A stretch of DNA of 15,342 bases. It comes from Anaerolineae bacterium (GTDB lineage: Bacteria; Chloroflexota; Anaerolineae; JAFGEY01). Both the position numbers and the translations under genes were made by a program. Within the stretch, counting starts at the first letter, position 1. Each line of letters begins with the position of its first letter. This document shows, in pieces, positions 6,038-14,020 of the stretch. The notes beneath the pieces are model-generated. The model saw only the letters and a list, made by a program, of their open reading frames with translations. It was not told the origin of the DNA and made no database searches. The DNA lies in NCBI GenBank assembly GCA_016931365.1, contig JAFGEY010000524.1:1-15342 (forward strand). Reading direction: 5' to 3'.

Positions 6038-7546
6038 ATGAATAATAACGGGACAAATCGTGTCAATACGGTGATCAATTGGGTTCTGGCCTTTGGCGCC
6101 GGACTGCTGGGCGTGTATCTTGGCGTGCTTGTTTTTAACAGTTCACTGGCCAAGACCTTGTTGGCGATCTCGGAAGGCGAACTCAGAACCGGTTTGAGCG
6201 GCGCCGGGCTGGCTGCCGTGCAGACGCTCCGCTCGGCGATCCTCTACGCGGCGATCGCCTGGCTGGTGGTCATTGTGCTGGCTCTGGTGCGGCGGAAAAC
6301 GCCGCAGCAAGCCGTGTCGCGCGGCTGGGTGACAGCGCTGGCGGTTGGTGTGACGGCCAAGCTGGTGGGCGAGCTGGCCTTTAACCCCAACCTGTTTGCC
6401 GAGATCGTCGTCGGCGGGTTGCAAAAGGGCTTTATCTATGCCCTGATTGCCCTGGGCTATACGATGGTGTATGGCGTGGTCAAGTTGATCAACTTTGCCC
6501 ACGGCGACTTTTTTATGGTCGGCGCGTTTGTCAGCTTTTACACCACCAGCAAAATGAATCTGCACAATCTGCCCGGCGCGCTCTATATGGGCCTCACCGG
6601 CACAGACGCAGCGCCCGGCTGGACGTTGGCCATCGGCGTGTTTTTGATCATCCTCGTTTCCACGCTGGCGAGTGCGATACTGGCCGTCGTCGTCGAGCGG
6701 GTGGCCTACAAGCCGCTGCGCAATGCGCCGCGCATTGCCGCGCTGATCACCGCCATCGGCGTATCGTTCTTTTTGGAGTACTTTTCCGCGCTGGATTTCA
6801 GTTTTGGCCCCGACTTTATCACCTACGAGCGTCCCTTTGACCTGGTGCGCTGGGACACGGCCAACCCCAACATGCCACTGTTGGTCTTGTTCCTGGCACT
6901 GTTGCTCGTATCGGCGGCGGCACAAATCGCCTTCTGGGCGCTGCGCCGGGCGAATCGGAATGGCGCCGTCCCGGCGCTGGTCGAAAACCCCTATCTCAAC
7001 CTGTTGGTGCGCTTTGGTCTGCTCGCCGGTGGGGCGGGAAGCCTGTATATGGGCCTGACCGCGGTCGGTGTCGGCGTGACCAACATCCAGATCATTGTCA
7101 TGGTCGCCTCGGTAGTGCTGCTGATCGTCTTGCAGTACATCGTCGGCCAGACCAAGATCGGCAAGGCAATGCGCGCTTCGGCGTGGGACAAGCCCACCGC
7201 GCGGCTGATGGGGATCAATGTCGATCAGGTGATCTCGTTCACCTTTGCCACTGGCGCGGCGCTGGCCGGGGCGGCGAGTGTGCTCTATGCCGTGGCTTAC
7301 CCGCAGATCGTGTGGAATATGGGCATTATGCCCGGCCTGCGCGCGTTCGTCTCGGCGGTGCTGGGCGGCATCGGCAGCATCCCCGGCGCGTTCGTCGGCG
7401 CGTTGATTATGGGCCAGGCCGAAGAGTTGAGCGCGGCCTTTATCTCGACGCCGATGCGCGACGCGATTGCTTTCACCGTGCTGATTATCGTCCTCATCGT
7501 CAAGCCCACGGGCATCTTTGGCGAGCCTGAAGGCGAAAAGGTGTAG
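6038..7546 (+). CDS. livH: Branched-chain amino acid ABC transporter permease, LivH type, enlarged
   Basis: This is one of the two membrane subunits forming the translocation path. The LivH core is clear: GGLQKGFIYALIALGYTMVYG (126-146), KLINFAHGDFFMVGAF (149-164), the cytoplasmic coupling region GKAMRASAWDKPTARLMGIN (375-394), and AVLGGIGSIPGAFVGALIMG (440-459). The C-terminus TGIFGEPEGEKV closely matches the E. coli LivH ending. At 502 residues it is far longer than the usual ~300. About 118 N-terminal residues carry three extra hydrophobic segments (14-33, 65-85, 95-115). An internal insert (about 275-345) adds two more. The ribosome site is weak (AGGGCCAGAG), and the gene follows an 83-bp gap that holds a hairpin. 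The reading frame is continuous and no frameshift is seen. Confidence 0.9.
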   Translation: MNNNGTNRVNTVINWVLAFGAGLLGVYLGVLVFNSSLAKTLLAISEGELRTGLSGAGLAAVQTLRSAILYAAIAWLVVIVLALVRRKTPQQAVSRGWVTALAVGVTAKLVGELAFNPNLFAEIVVGGLQKGFIYALIALGYTMVYGVVKLINFAHGDFFMVGAFVSFYTTSKMNLHNLPGALYMGLTGTDAAPGWTLAIGVFLIILVSTLASAILAVVVERVAYKPLRNAPRIAALITAIGVSFFLEYFSALDFSFGPDFITYERPFDLVRWDTANPNMPLLVLFLALLLVSAAAQIAFWALRRANRNGAVPALVENPYLNLLVRFGLLAGGAGSLYMGLTAVGVGVTNIQIIVMVASVVLLIVLQYIVGQTKIGKAMRASAWDKPTARLMGINVDQVISFTFATGAALAGAASVLYAVAYPQIVWNMGIMPGLRAFVSAVLGGIGSIPGAFVGALIMGQAEELSAAFISTPMRDAIAFTVLIIVLIVKPTGIFGEPEGEKV

Positions 7547-7557
7547 GGGAGAAGACT

Positions 7558-8781
7558 ATGACGGGCATATTCAAACGCTTTTTCGGACATTGGAAATGGA
7601 TCGCTGGGGCGGTGGTGGTCTTTGCGGTGGTGCAGGTGATGATCAGCACCGGGCTGCTGACCACCTATTGGGCAACTATATTGCAGCGTGCCTGCATTAT
7701 GGCCATTGTTTCGCTCGGCCTGAACCTGATTTACGGCTTTAACGGCCAGTTTTCGCTCGGCCAGTGGGGTTTTTACGCGGTGGGCGCTTATGCCGCTGCT
7801 GACATCACCTATCGCTGGAAAGAAAACGATATGTCGGGGTTGGCGGTGGTGCTGGCGACCTTTTTGCTGGGCCTGATTTTGGTCGCCTGGCGGCAGCGGG
7901 GTGTGATCCAGTACGTCAGTCTGGGTGTGTTGGGTGCGACCGTCGTCGGCTGGGTGGTATATCTGGTGTTCAACGGCGACGCAAACCCGTGGACCTATCT
8001 CAAAACGATTTCTGGCGCGTTGACCGCGCTGCCCGATGGCCTGGAAGGGCAGATCGCGCTGCTGCTGGCACTCTTTTTCGGCGGCACGCTGGCGGCGATC
8101 GTCAGTTATATCTTTGGACTGCCGGTGCTCAAGATGGGCGGCGATTATTTTGGCATCGCCACACTGGGCTTTACGATGGTGGTCAAGGTGTTGGCCGACA
8201 ACGCCGACAGCGTCTTTCCCGAGATGAAGGGCGCGCGCGGGATGGTCGGCACGCCGCAGTTGGCTTCCTGGTTCTGGTGCTTTTCGTTCCTGGCGCTCAC
8301 GGTGATCGTGCTGCGCAACCTGCTCGACTCGACCACCGGGCGGGCGATCGTTTCGGTGCGCGAGGACGAGATCGCGGCCAAGGCGATGGGCATCGACACG
8401 GTGCGCTACAAAACACTGGCCTTTGTGATCGGCAGTTTTTTCGCCGGGCTGGCCGGGGCGCTTTACGCACATCGCTATCCGACGCTGCACCCGACGGCGT
8501 TTCACTTTGTCAAGTCGTTCGACCCGCTGATCATCGTTGTCTTTGGCGGCCTGGGCAGTGTGTCCGGCACGGTGATCGCCGCTTTCGCCTGGGCGATCAG
8601 CCTGGAGGGATTGCGCCTGCTGCCGACGGGGATGGAGTTGTGGCGGTATGTGATTTATCCGGTCATTTTGCTGCTGGTGATGCTGCTCCGGCCGCGGGGA
8701 TTGCTTGGCGGCGTCGAGATCGGATTTATCAAGTCAAAGATTTGGCCGAGGAGAGAGCAAAATGTCCGTGTTGAGCATTAA
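7558..8781 (+). CDS. livM: Branched-chain amino acid ABC transporter permease, LivM type, with internal insert
   Basis: This 407-residue second permease pairs with LivH. Family markers are GFNGQFSLGQWGFYAVGAY (60-78), LKMGGDYFGIATLGF (191-205), the coupling-loop region GRAIVSVREDEIAAKAMGID (261-280), and FGGLGSVSGTVIAA (329-342). Between the first and second markers lie about 112 residues, more than I expect for LivM, including extra hydrophobic stretches near 93-111 and 118-138. This suggests an insert of roughly 75 residues. GGGGAGAAG, with GGAG 8 nt before the ATG, supports the start, which is 11 nt after the livH stop. Its last 20 nt overlap livG, implying translational coupling. Confidence 0.9.
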   Translation: MTGIFKRFFGHWKWIAGAVVVFAVVQVMISTGLLTTYWATILQRACIMAIVSLGLNLIYGFNGQFSLGQWGFYAVGAYAAADITYRWKENDMSGLAVVLATFLLGLILVAWRQRGVIQYVSLGVLGATVVGWVVYLVFNGDANPWTYLKTISGALTALPDGLEGQIALLLALFFGGTLAAIVSYIFGLPVLKMGGDYFGIATLGFTMVVKVLADNADSVFPEMKGARGMVGTPQLASWFWCFSFLALTVIVLRNLLDSTTGRAIVSVREDEIAAKAMGIDTVRYKTLAFVIGSFFAGLAGALYAHRYPTLHPTAFHFVKSFDPLIIVVFGGLGSVSGTVIAAFAWAISLEGLRLLPTGMELWRYVIYPVILLLVMLLRPRGLLGGVEIGFIKSKIWPRREQNVRVEH

Positions 8782-9550
8782 CTCACTTGCCAAATTCTTT
8801 GGCGGCCTGCGCGCAGTGTACGATTTCAGCATCGACGTGCCTGAAGGTGCGCTGTACGGGCTGATCGGCCCCAACGGCGCGGGTAAAACGACCGTGTTCA
8901 ACGTAGTGACCGGATTGTACAAGCCGAGCGAGGGCACGATCAAGTTTATGGATCGCGAGATCACCGGCCTGGAACCGCACCGGATCACCCAGCTGGGCAT
9001 CGCGCGCACCTTTCAGAACATCCGCATCTTTCCCAGGTTGACGGTGCTCGACAATGTACGCATCGCCTATCACCCGCACGCCGGGTACAGCATGGCCGAT
9101 GCCATCTTGCGTACCGACCACTTTGAGGAACGAGAAAAGGCGCTGACCGAGGAAGCGCAGGATTTTTTGGCCGTGTTCAACCTGCAAGACCTGCAAGGTG
9201 AGGTTGCGTCGAGCTTGCCTTACGGACAGCAGCGGCGGCTGGAAATCGCCCGTGCGCTGGCGGCCGAACCGCGCCTGCTTTTGCTCGACGAGCCGGCGGC
9301 GGGGATGAACCCGCAGGAGACGGTCGAACTGATGGACTTGATCCACTTTATCCGTGACCGCTTCAAGCTGACCATTTTGTTGATCGAACACCAGATGCGG
9401 GTGGTCATGGGCATCTGTGAGCACATCACGGTGATGGACTTTGGCGAGGTGATCGCCCGTGGTCAGCCGCGCGAGATTCAGGCCAACCCATTGGTGATCG
9501 AGGCCTATTTGGGCAAGGGCAAAATAGTTGGCGCGAGGATGGAGGAATAA
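8762..9550 (+). CDS. livG: Branched-chain amino acid ABC transporter ATPase LivG
   Basis: This 262-residue cytoplasmic ATPase powers transport with LivF. The ABC motifs are in order: Walker A GPNGAGKT (36-43), Q-loop Q85 in ARTFQNIRIF, the signature LPYGQQRRLEIARAL (152-166), Walker B LLLLDEP (172-178), and the switch histidine H210. The signature is the LivG-typical variant rather than LSGGQ, so it does not indicate a defect. The C-terminal PREIQANPLVIEAYLG is also typical of LivG. The ATG at 8762 is preferred over an in-frame ATG at 8705. GAGGAGAG lies just before it, and the protein then starts at the usual position relative to Walker A. It overlaps livM by 20 nt, and livF begins 1 nt after its stop. 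Confidence 0.95.
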   Translation: MSVLSINSLAKFFGGLRAVYDFSIDVPEGALYGLIGPNGAGKTTVFNVVTGLYKPSEGTIKFMDREITGLEPHRITQLGIARTFQNIRIFPRLTVLDNVRIAYHPHAGYSMADAILRTDHFEEREKALTEEAQDFLAVFNLQDLQGEVASSLPYGQQRRLEIARALAAEPRLLLLDEPAAGMNPQETVELMDLIHFIRDRFKLTILLIEHQMRVVMGICEHITVMDFGEVIARGQPREIQANPLVIEAYLGKGKIVGARMEE

Positions 9551-9551
9551 A

Positions 9552-10265
9552 ATGGCCGACATTCTGCGTGTGAACAACCTCGCCGTCAATTACGGCGCAA
9601 TCCAGGCTTTGCAGGGTATTTCCTTTTACGTCCAAGAGGGCGAGATCGTGACCCTGATCGGCGCAAATGGCGCGGGCAAGAGCACCACCCTGAAAACAAT
9701 TTCCGGGCTGTTGCTGCCCGTGGCGGGCGAGATCCTTTACCAGGGCGAAAATATCATCGGCCATCCTGCCGATTTTATCGTCAAAAAAGGGATTGTCCAG
9801 GTGCCGGAAGGGCGCAAAATTTTTGCCCCGCTCACCGTGCGCGAAAACCTGGAAATGGGCGCCTATACGCGCAAGGACAAGGCCGAGATTCAAAAGGCGA
9901 TGGAGGCGGTCTTTGCCCGCTTTCCGCGCCTTCAGGAGCGGTTGAGCCAGTTAGGCGGCACCCTTTCCGGCGGCGAGCAGCAAATGCTGGCGATGGGCCG
10001 TGGCCTGATGGCCGAGCCGAAGCTCCTTTTGCTCGATGAGCCGTCGATGGGCCTGGCCCCAATTCTGGTCGAAGAGATTTTCGATATCATTGAAGTGATT
10101 AACAAGCAGGGGGTGAGCATTTTGCTGGTCGAGCAGAATGCCGCAATGGCCTTGTCCGTTGCCAACCGCGCCTACGTGCTGGAGACGGGCCGCGTGGTCC
10201 TCGAAGGCCCGGCGCGGGAGGTGCTCGCCAACCCGGAGGTGCGTCACGCCTACCTGGGAGAATAA
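9552..10265 (+). CDS. livF: Branched-chain amino acid ABC transporter ATPase LivF
   Basis: This 237-residue second ATPase of the Liv complex contains Walker A GANGAGKS (37-44), Q-loop Q83 in GIVQVPEGRKIF, signature LSGGEQQ (138-144), Walker B LLLLDEP (158-164) and the LLVEQNA segment (191-197). In that segment Gln replaces the switch histidine, as is usual in LivF. The C-terminal REVLANPEVRHAYLGE is a family hallmark. The start at 9552 follows GGAGGAATAA that overlaps the end of livG. An upstream in-frame ATG at 9528 would add eight residues, lies inside livG and lacks that site. This is the last gene of the operon, with a strong terminator 19 nt after its stop. Confidence 0.95.
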   Translation: MADILRVNNLAVNYGAIQALQGISFYVQEGEIVTLIGANGAGKSTTLKTISGLLLPVAGEILYQGENIIGHPADFIVKKGIVQVPEGRKIFAPLTVRENLEMGAYTRKDKAEIQKAMEAVFARFPRLQERLSQLGGTLSGGEQQMLAMGRGLMAEPKLLLLDEPSMGLAPILVEEIFDIIEVINKQGVSILLVEQNAAMALSVANRAYVLETGRVVLEGPAREVLANPEVRHAYLGE

Positions 10266-10284
10266 GTTTTTCTACGCTGGAATC

Positions 10285-10319
10285 AAAACAGGCCGTCGAT
10301 GATTCGACGGCCTGTTTTT
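10285..10319. terminator. Bidirectional intrinsic terminator between convergent livF and plsY
   Basis: A perfect 15-bp stem (10285-10299 with 10304-10318) encloses a TGAT loop. The left arm begins AAAA and the right arm ends in TTTTT, so the element can terminate transcription from both directions. It lies in the 69-bp gap between the convergent livF (+) and plsY (-) genes. Confidence 0.92.
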
Positions 10320-10334
10320 GTTAGTCCGTGATAT

Positions 10335-10976
10335 TTAATAGTCTGTTTTGAGCTGACGCTCTTCCTTTTTCAAGATGCGCCAGATGTTGGTGCGCAGAGC
10401 ATGGACGGTCATTGCCGCGCCGATAAAGCCAAAGAGCACATAGGCCCACGGCGTGATCCCCAACACGGCAAAGGTGAGCAGCACAAAGCCTTGCGCAATG
10501 GCGATGGTCAGCGATCCGATCGAGGCCGTGCGCGAGATGAGCAGGGCGCTGAGGGCGACGACGACCAGGGCCACCGTGGCCCAGGGGTTTATCGTGCCGA
10601 GCACGCCGATGGTAACCACCGTGCCTGCGCCGCCCCGAAATTTCAGGAACAACGACCAGTTGTGCCCGGCCACGACGGCGATGCCCGCCAGCGTTTCGAT
10701 CCACGGCGCCCATTGACAGGCCGTTTCGCCGATCAGGAGGGCGGTCAGCACACGCGCGATCCACAGCGCCATGATCCCTTTCAGCGCGTCGCCGAGCACG
10801 GTCAGAATGGCCCCCACTTTGCCTGTGGCGCGATAGACGTTGGTTGCGCCGGTCTTGCCGCTGCCGATCTCGCGCACCTCGACGCCGCTGACGAGCCTGG
10901 CCACCAGCACGCCGACGGGGAACGATCCCAGCACATAGGCCAGGGCCACGGGAATGATCAAAAGAGCGATTTTCAT
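10335..10976 (-). CDS. plsY: Glycerol-3-phosphate acyltransferase PlsY-like, altered motifs
   Basis: PlsY is a membrane enzyme that acylates glycerol-3-phosphate from acyl-phosphate, the first step of phospholipid synthesis. The 213-residue protein has the family size and about seven hydrophobic segments. Motif 1 is GSFPVG (17-22) plus REIGSGKTGATNVYR (35-49). Motif 2 is GDALKG (62-67). Motif 3 is GHNWSLFLKFRGGAG (104-118). Two family-typical residues differ: the Asn of GSGNxGATN is K41, and the second Lys of FKGGKG is A117. GGAGG lies 4 nt before the ATG at 10976 but only 1 nt before the adjacent ATG at 10979, so I use 10976. It sits 63 bp downstream of the dehydrogenase gene on the same strand and ends at the bidirectional terminator. 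Reduced or altered activity, or a paralogue role, is possible. Confidence 0.85.
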   Translation of the reverse strand: MKIALLIIPVALAYVLGSFPVGVLVARLVSGVEVREIGSGKTGATNVYRATGKVGAILTVLGDALKGIMALWIARVLTALLIGETACQWAPWIETLAGIAVVAGHNWSLFLKFRGGAGTVVTIGVLGTINPWATVALVVVALSALLISRTASIGSLTIAIAQGFVLLTFAVLGITPWAYVLFGFIGAAMTVHALRTNIWRILKKEERQLKTDY

Positions 10977-11039
10977 CATACCTCCACGGTAAAGGATTGT
11001 CTCATATACAACACATACCCCGCATACAAGTTGCTGGTT

Positions 11040-12032
11040 TCAAGCCAGCCGGGCGGCCCGCTCCCGGTCGATCGACCACTGGAGCGGCTCGCCGTTCAGG
11101 TAGCGCCGCAGTTCGTTGACCATCTCGCGGCCCATACGGCGGCATTCGCGGTTCATCGCCCCGGCGATGTGCGGGGTGAGCATCACGTTGGGCAGCGTGT
11201 ACAGCGGCGACCCGGACAGCGGCGGTTCGGGATGAGTCACGTCGAGCAGCGCAAACAGGTCGGGTCGCGCTTGCAGTGTTTCGATCATCTCCGGCTCGTT
11301 GACCACGGCCCCGCGCGCAGTGTTGATGAATGTCGCGCCCTCTTTCATCAGCCGAAAATGGTCGCCGGTGATCATCCCTTCCGTCTCCTTGAGCCAGGGC
11401 GTGTGCAGCGAAACGACGTCGCCTTGCCGGAAGGCCTCTTCCAGCGAGCAGAGGGTCACGCCAAGCGCGGCGGCATCCTCCGGCTTGACAAAGGGATCGT
11501 AGGCGATCACGCGCAGGTCGAACGGCTTGAGCAGTTCGGCCACGCGGCGGCCGATCATGCCCAGCGAGATCAGCGCGATGGTGCTCCCGTACGCGCCGGG
11601 CACCGGCCATTTGCGCGGGTAATGCCCTTCCTGCTTGACGGTCAGCGCATAGCGCCAGCCGTGCTTGAGGCTGAACAGGATTTGCGACAGGGCGTACTCG
11701 GCCACCGGCACGGCGTTCATCCCCCACGCGCTGCAAATGACGACGCCGCGATCCCAGAACGCTTCGGTGACCAGGCTGCGGATCGACCCTGCGCCATAGA
11801 ACACGGCTTCCAGGCGAGGGGCGGCGTCCAGAAACGCCGCGTCAAAGGTCGGCGCGCCCCAGCCGGAGAGGATGATCTGCACCTCGCGCAGCAGATCCGG
11901 CTGCGCCAGCACCGATTGCGGCGTCTGCGGCGGAGCATAAACGTCGACCAGCCGGGCGATGTCGGTCTGCTCCTCGGGGCCATAGATCAGATCAAGTGAA
12001 TATTCGGCGAGAATATAGAGAGCTTTTTTCAT
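11040..12032 (-). CDS. D-isomer-specific 2-hydroxyacid dehydrogenase family protein
   Basis: This 330-residue NAD(P)-dependent oxidoreductase is of the D-2-hydroxyacid dehydrogenase family (phosphoglycerate, glyoxylate/hydroxypyruvate and D-lactate dehydrogenase relatives). The catalytic triad is present: R240 in NTARGAVVN, E269 in DVTHPEPP, and H288 in LTPHIAGA. The nucleotide-binding loop reads SLGMIG (156-161), so Ser replaces the first Gly of GxGxxG. D179 in AYDP is the expected ribose-binding acid, favouring NAD over NADP. The start at 12032 is chosen because GGAG lies 6 nt upstream. The in-frame ATGs at 12044 and 12134 lack a ribosome site, and the latter would translate the repeat region. 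Substrate cannot be assigned. It could be co-transcribed with plsY, which follows after 63 bp, but no functional link is evident. Confidence 0.88.
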   Translation of the reverse strand: MKKALYILAEYSLDLIYGPEEQTDIARLVDVYAPPQTPQSVLAQPDLLREVQIILSGWGAPTFDAAFLDAAPRLEAVFYGAGSIRSLVTEAFWDRGVVICSAWGMNAVPVAEYALSQILFSLKHGWRYALTVKQEGHYPRKWPVPGAYGSTIALISLGMIGRRVAELLKPFDLRVIAYDPFVKPEDAAALGVTLCSLEEAFRQGDVVSLHTPWLKETEGMITGDHFRLMKEGATFINTARGAVVNEPEMIETLQARPDLFALLDVTHPEPPLSGSPLYTLPNVMLTPHIAGAMNRECRRMGREMVNELRRYLNGEPLQWSIDRERAARLA

Positions 12033-12075
12033 AGGTTTCTCCATCAACAATGATAATTCGCGTCTGCTCAATTCG

Positions 12076-12142
12076 GACCGCTGACCACTGACCGCCGACA
12101 GTATATCGCCGATCTGTCGTCGGCCGTCTGTCATCGGCGGTC
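12076..12142. repeat. 7-bp-periodic GACC repeat folding into an inverted repeat
   Basis: GACCGCT, GACCACT, GACCGCC and GACAGTA follow one another at exact 7-bp spacing (12076-12103). The right-hand part (12114-12142) is roughly their reverse complement. GACCGCCGA (12090-12098) pairs perfectly with TCGGCGGTC (12134-12142), and CGACAG (12096-12101) with CTGTCG (12114-12119). The element fills most of the 113-bp gap between the Vps62-like gene and the dehydrogenase gene. No coding function is seen, and T-tracts are absent. It may be a dispersed intergenic repeat or a 3'-end structure of the upstream mRNA. Confidence 0.65.
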
Positions 12143-12145
12143 GAT

Positions 12146-14020
12146 TTACTCAAACAACTCGCGCAGGTTTTCGACGATCAGGTAGCCGCCGGCCAGGAGC
12201 ACGGCGAGGATCATAATCGTCCAAAAGTGTTCGTACAGGATGATCAGCGCACTGACCACGGCCAGGATGACCCCAACGCGGGTGATAAAACGGCGCAGTT
12301 GGCGGCGGAACAGCGCTTCGACGGCGAGCATTGTCATCAGCATGGCGCCCAGTCCGATAGCCAGATAGTGCCGCGCAAAGAGGGCCAGGACGACGAAACT
12401 GACCAGCATCAGGCCAACGCTGATCGCGGCCCAGCCTTCGGCCAGCCGCCCGATCTGCATCTCTTCGTCCGATGTGGGATAGTGCGGATGACGCAGATGC
12501 GCATGGGGCGGCGGGCGTTCTCCGGCCTCGATCCGGGCCGCCTGCCGGTCGAGCGCTTCAAGCCGCACCTGATCGGCCGCGGCCCGGGCGCGCAGTTCGG
12601 CGACCTCTTCGGACAGAGCATAGACGTCCGTCCGGGTGTCGGCGTGCAGGCGTTTGAGGTGCGACTGTCCGCCAAGCGCTTCGGCTTCGATCCCCAGGTG
12701 CAGCAACTGCCGGCTCTTTTGTTCGATCTCGTCATACGTGTGGGCGTAACGCGCTTGAACTTGGGCGCGGCGCGCGCGCAAGGTCTCCAACTCGATCTGC
12801 GGCGGCGGTACCTTGTCCAGCCCGGCCCAGCCGACCGGGTCGTACCACGCGCGGCGCACCGAGCCATCGCGATTGTACATCGGTCCGGCGGGGGCGTTTT
12901 CACCCGAGATCGGATCGTGCACAAAGACGCCCCACAGGCCGCGATAGTGCTGCACCCAGCCGGGCAGCGGATCGAGCAGGCGGGCTTCGCTCCACGCCTT
13001 TTCCTGCCCCGGCCCGATGCTCAAGCCGTCGCCGCGCGCGTAATCGACAAAGGGCACGCGAAAGATGCTCAGTTCGTCCTCGTCGCTGTACGAGGGGCGC
13101 TGACCGACGAGCCGGGCGGCGAGCCGCTTGACCTGGTCGGAAGTTTTGCGCATGCGGGCCAGGAGGGGGATTTCCACTTCGGCCAGGTATTCGCCGGGCA
13201 GGTAATAGCTGGCGTGCGACCCGGCTCCAGCATAGATCACCGGGTGCTGTTCGCCGGTCTCGCCCGGCATGTCGACTTTGCACAGATTGGGATCGTCCCA
13301 GCGGCGGCGCAGATCGTCCCCGCTAAAGTCGTGCGCGGCATAGGCCACCCATTCGGGCGTCATTTCGCCACTGCTGGCTTGGTATAGGTAGACGCAAACC
13401 ATTTCCCAGTCGGCTTCGTGGTCGTTGACGCCGAAAAAACCGGAGCGCCAACAGTTAAACGGGTAAAAGAACCAGTATTGCAGCGTCGTCCAATGGCCTT
13501 CGCGCAGCACGCGCCCGTAATAGATGTAGCGCTCCCACTGCCCGATCATTTTTTCATAGGCGATCGCCGAGGCGACGGCAGTGTCGCCGGAGACGCGGCC
13601 GCGAGCGAGCAGGGTCAACGAAAAGAGGGCATCGACGAGGCGCGGAATATAGCCGACGCGGGCCAGGCGGCCCCGCCCGGCCCGAAACCGTTCTTCGAGC
13701 GCACGTACATCGGCCAACTGGGCGCGGAGCTTTTCCAGTTGATAGGCGGCCAGATCGATGATGTTCATCGGTTCGATGAATTTGAGAAAATAGACGGCGC
13801 TGTCGCCCTCGGCGCGCGGTTCGGCCAGTTTGTCGAGGGTCAATTCGCCTTCGGGCACCAGGCAGACGGCCTCCTGGCCGGGATGCTGTGTCCACAGGCT
13901 CGATTCGCGCACATAGCCATCGACTTCTATCGGGAAGAACTTTTCGCCCCTGGTGTAGCGGATGGCCGGCTCAAAGCGGCGCAGCAGATCGAGGTCGGCG
14001 GCGTGCCCGGCGTTCATCAT
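12146..14020 (-). CDS. Vps62/DUF946-like domain protein with coiled coil and C-terminal membrane anchor
   Basis: No characterised bacterial family is recognised with certainty in this 624-residue protein. The N-terminal half resembles the Vps62 (DUF946) family of plants and fungi. FEPAIRYTRGEKFFPIEVDG (16-35) parallels their YAPxxYFHPDExYxPxSV opening. NDHEADWEMV (199-208) parallels the GDxxGDWE motif, YAAHDFSGDD (227-236) the SxHxxG segment, and HPVIYAGAGSHASYYLPGEY (259-278) the PVVYxxxxSHASYP motif. Residues about 405-500 are rich in Arg, Glu, Ala and Leu with heptad character (coiled coil). Four hydrophobic segments follow (about 530-550, 553-570, 580-598, 600-616). No signal peptide is seen, so the large domain is probably cytoplasmic. 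GGAG 8 nt before ATG 14020 fixes the start. That ATG overlaps the upstream stop in ATGA, indicating translational coupling. The biochemical role is unknown. Confidence 0.72.
   Translation of the reverse strand: MMNAGHAADLDLLRRFEPAIRYTRGEKFFPIEVDGYVRESSLWTQHPGQEAVCLVPEGELTLDKLAEPRAEGDSAVYFLKFIEPMNIIDLAAYQLEKLRAQLADVRALEERFRAGRGRLARVGYIPRLVDALFSLTLLARGRVSGDTAVASAIAYEKMIGQWERYIYYGRVLREGHWTTLQYWFFYPFNCWRSGFFGVNDHEADWEMVCVYLYQASSGEMTPEWVAYAAHDFSGDDLRRRWDDPNLCKVDMPGETGEQHPVIYAGAGSHASYYLPGEYLAEVEIPLLARMRKTSDQVKRLAARLVGQRPSYSDEDELSIFRVPFVDYARGDGLSIGPGQEKAWSEARLLDPLPGWVQHYRGLWGVFVHDPISGENAPAGPMYNRDGSVRRAWYDPVGWAGLDKVPPPQIELETLRARRAQVQARYAHTYDEIEQKSRQLLHLGIEAEALGGQSHLKRLHADTRTDVYALSEEVAELRARAAADQVRLEALDRQAARIEAGERPPPHAHLRHPHYPTSDEEMQIGRLAEGWAAISVGLMLVSFVVLALFARHYLAIGLGAMLMTMLAVEALFRRQLRRFITRVGVILAVVSALIILYEHFWTIMILAVLLAGGYLIVENLRELFE

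Noticed and set aside
9552..10265. Missing switch histidine in LivF (Gln in VEQN)
   Set aside because: Gln at this position is normal in LivF proteins, so it is not a defect.
10401..11999. A 532-codon plus-strand open frame spanning two genes
   Set aside because: It runs opposite both plsY and the dehydrogenase gene, has a His/Arg/Gln/Asp-rich shadow composition, and shows no motif.
12033..12134. N-terminal extension of the dehydrogenase to ATG 12134
   Set aside because: It would translate the intergenic heptad repeat and has no ribosome site, whereas 12032 does.
12227..13387. A 386-codon plus-strand open frame
   Set aside because: It lies opposite the Vps62-like gene, which has a ribosome site, a coupled upstream stop and plausible domains.
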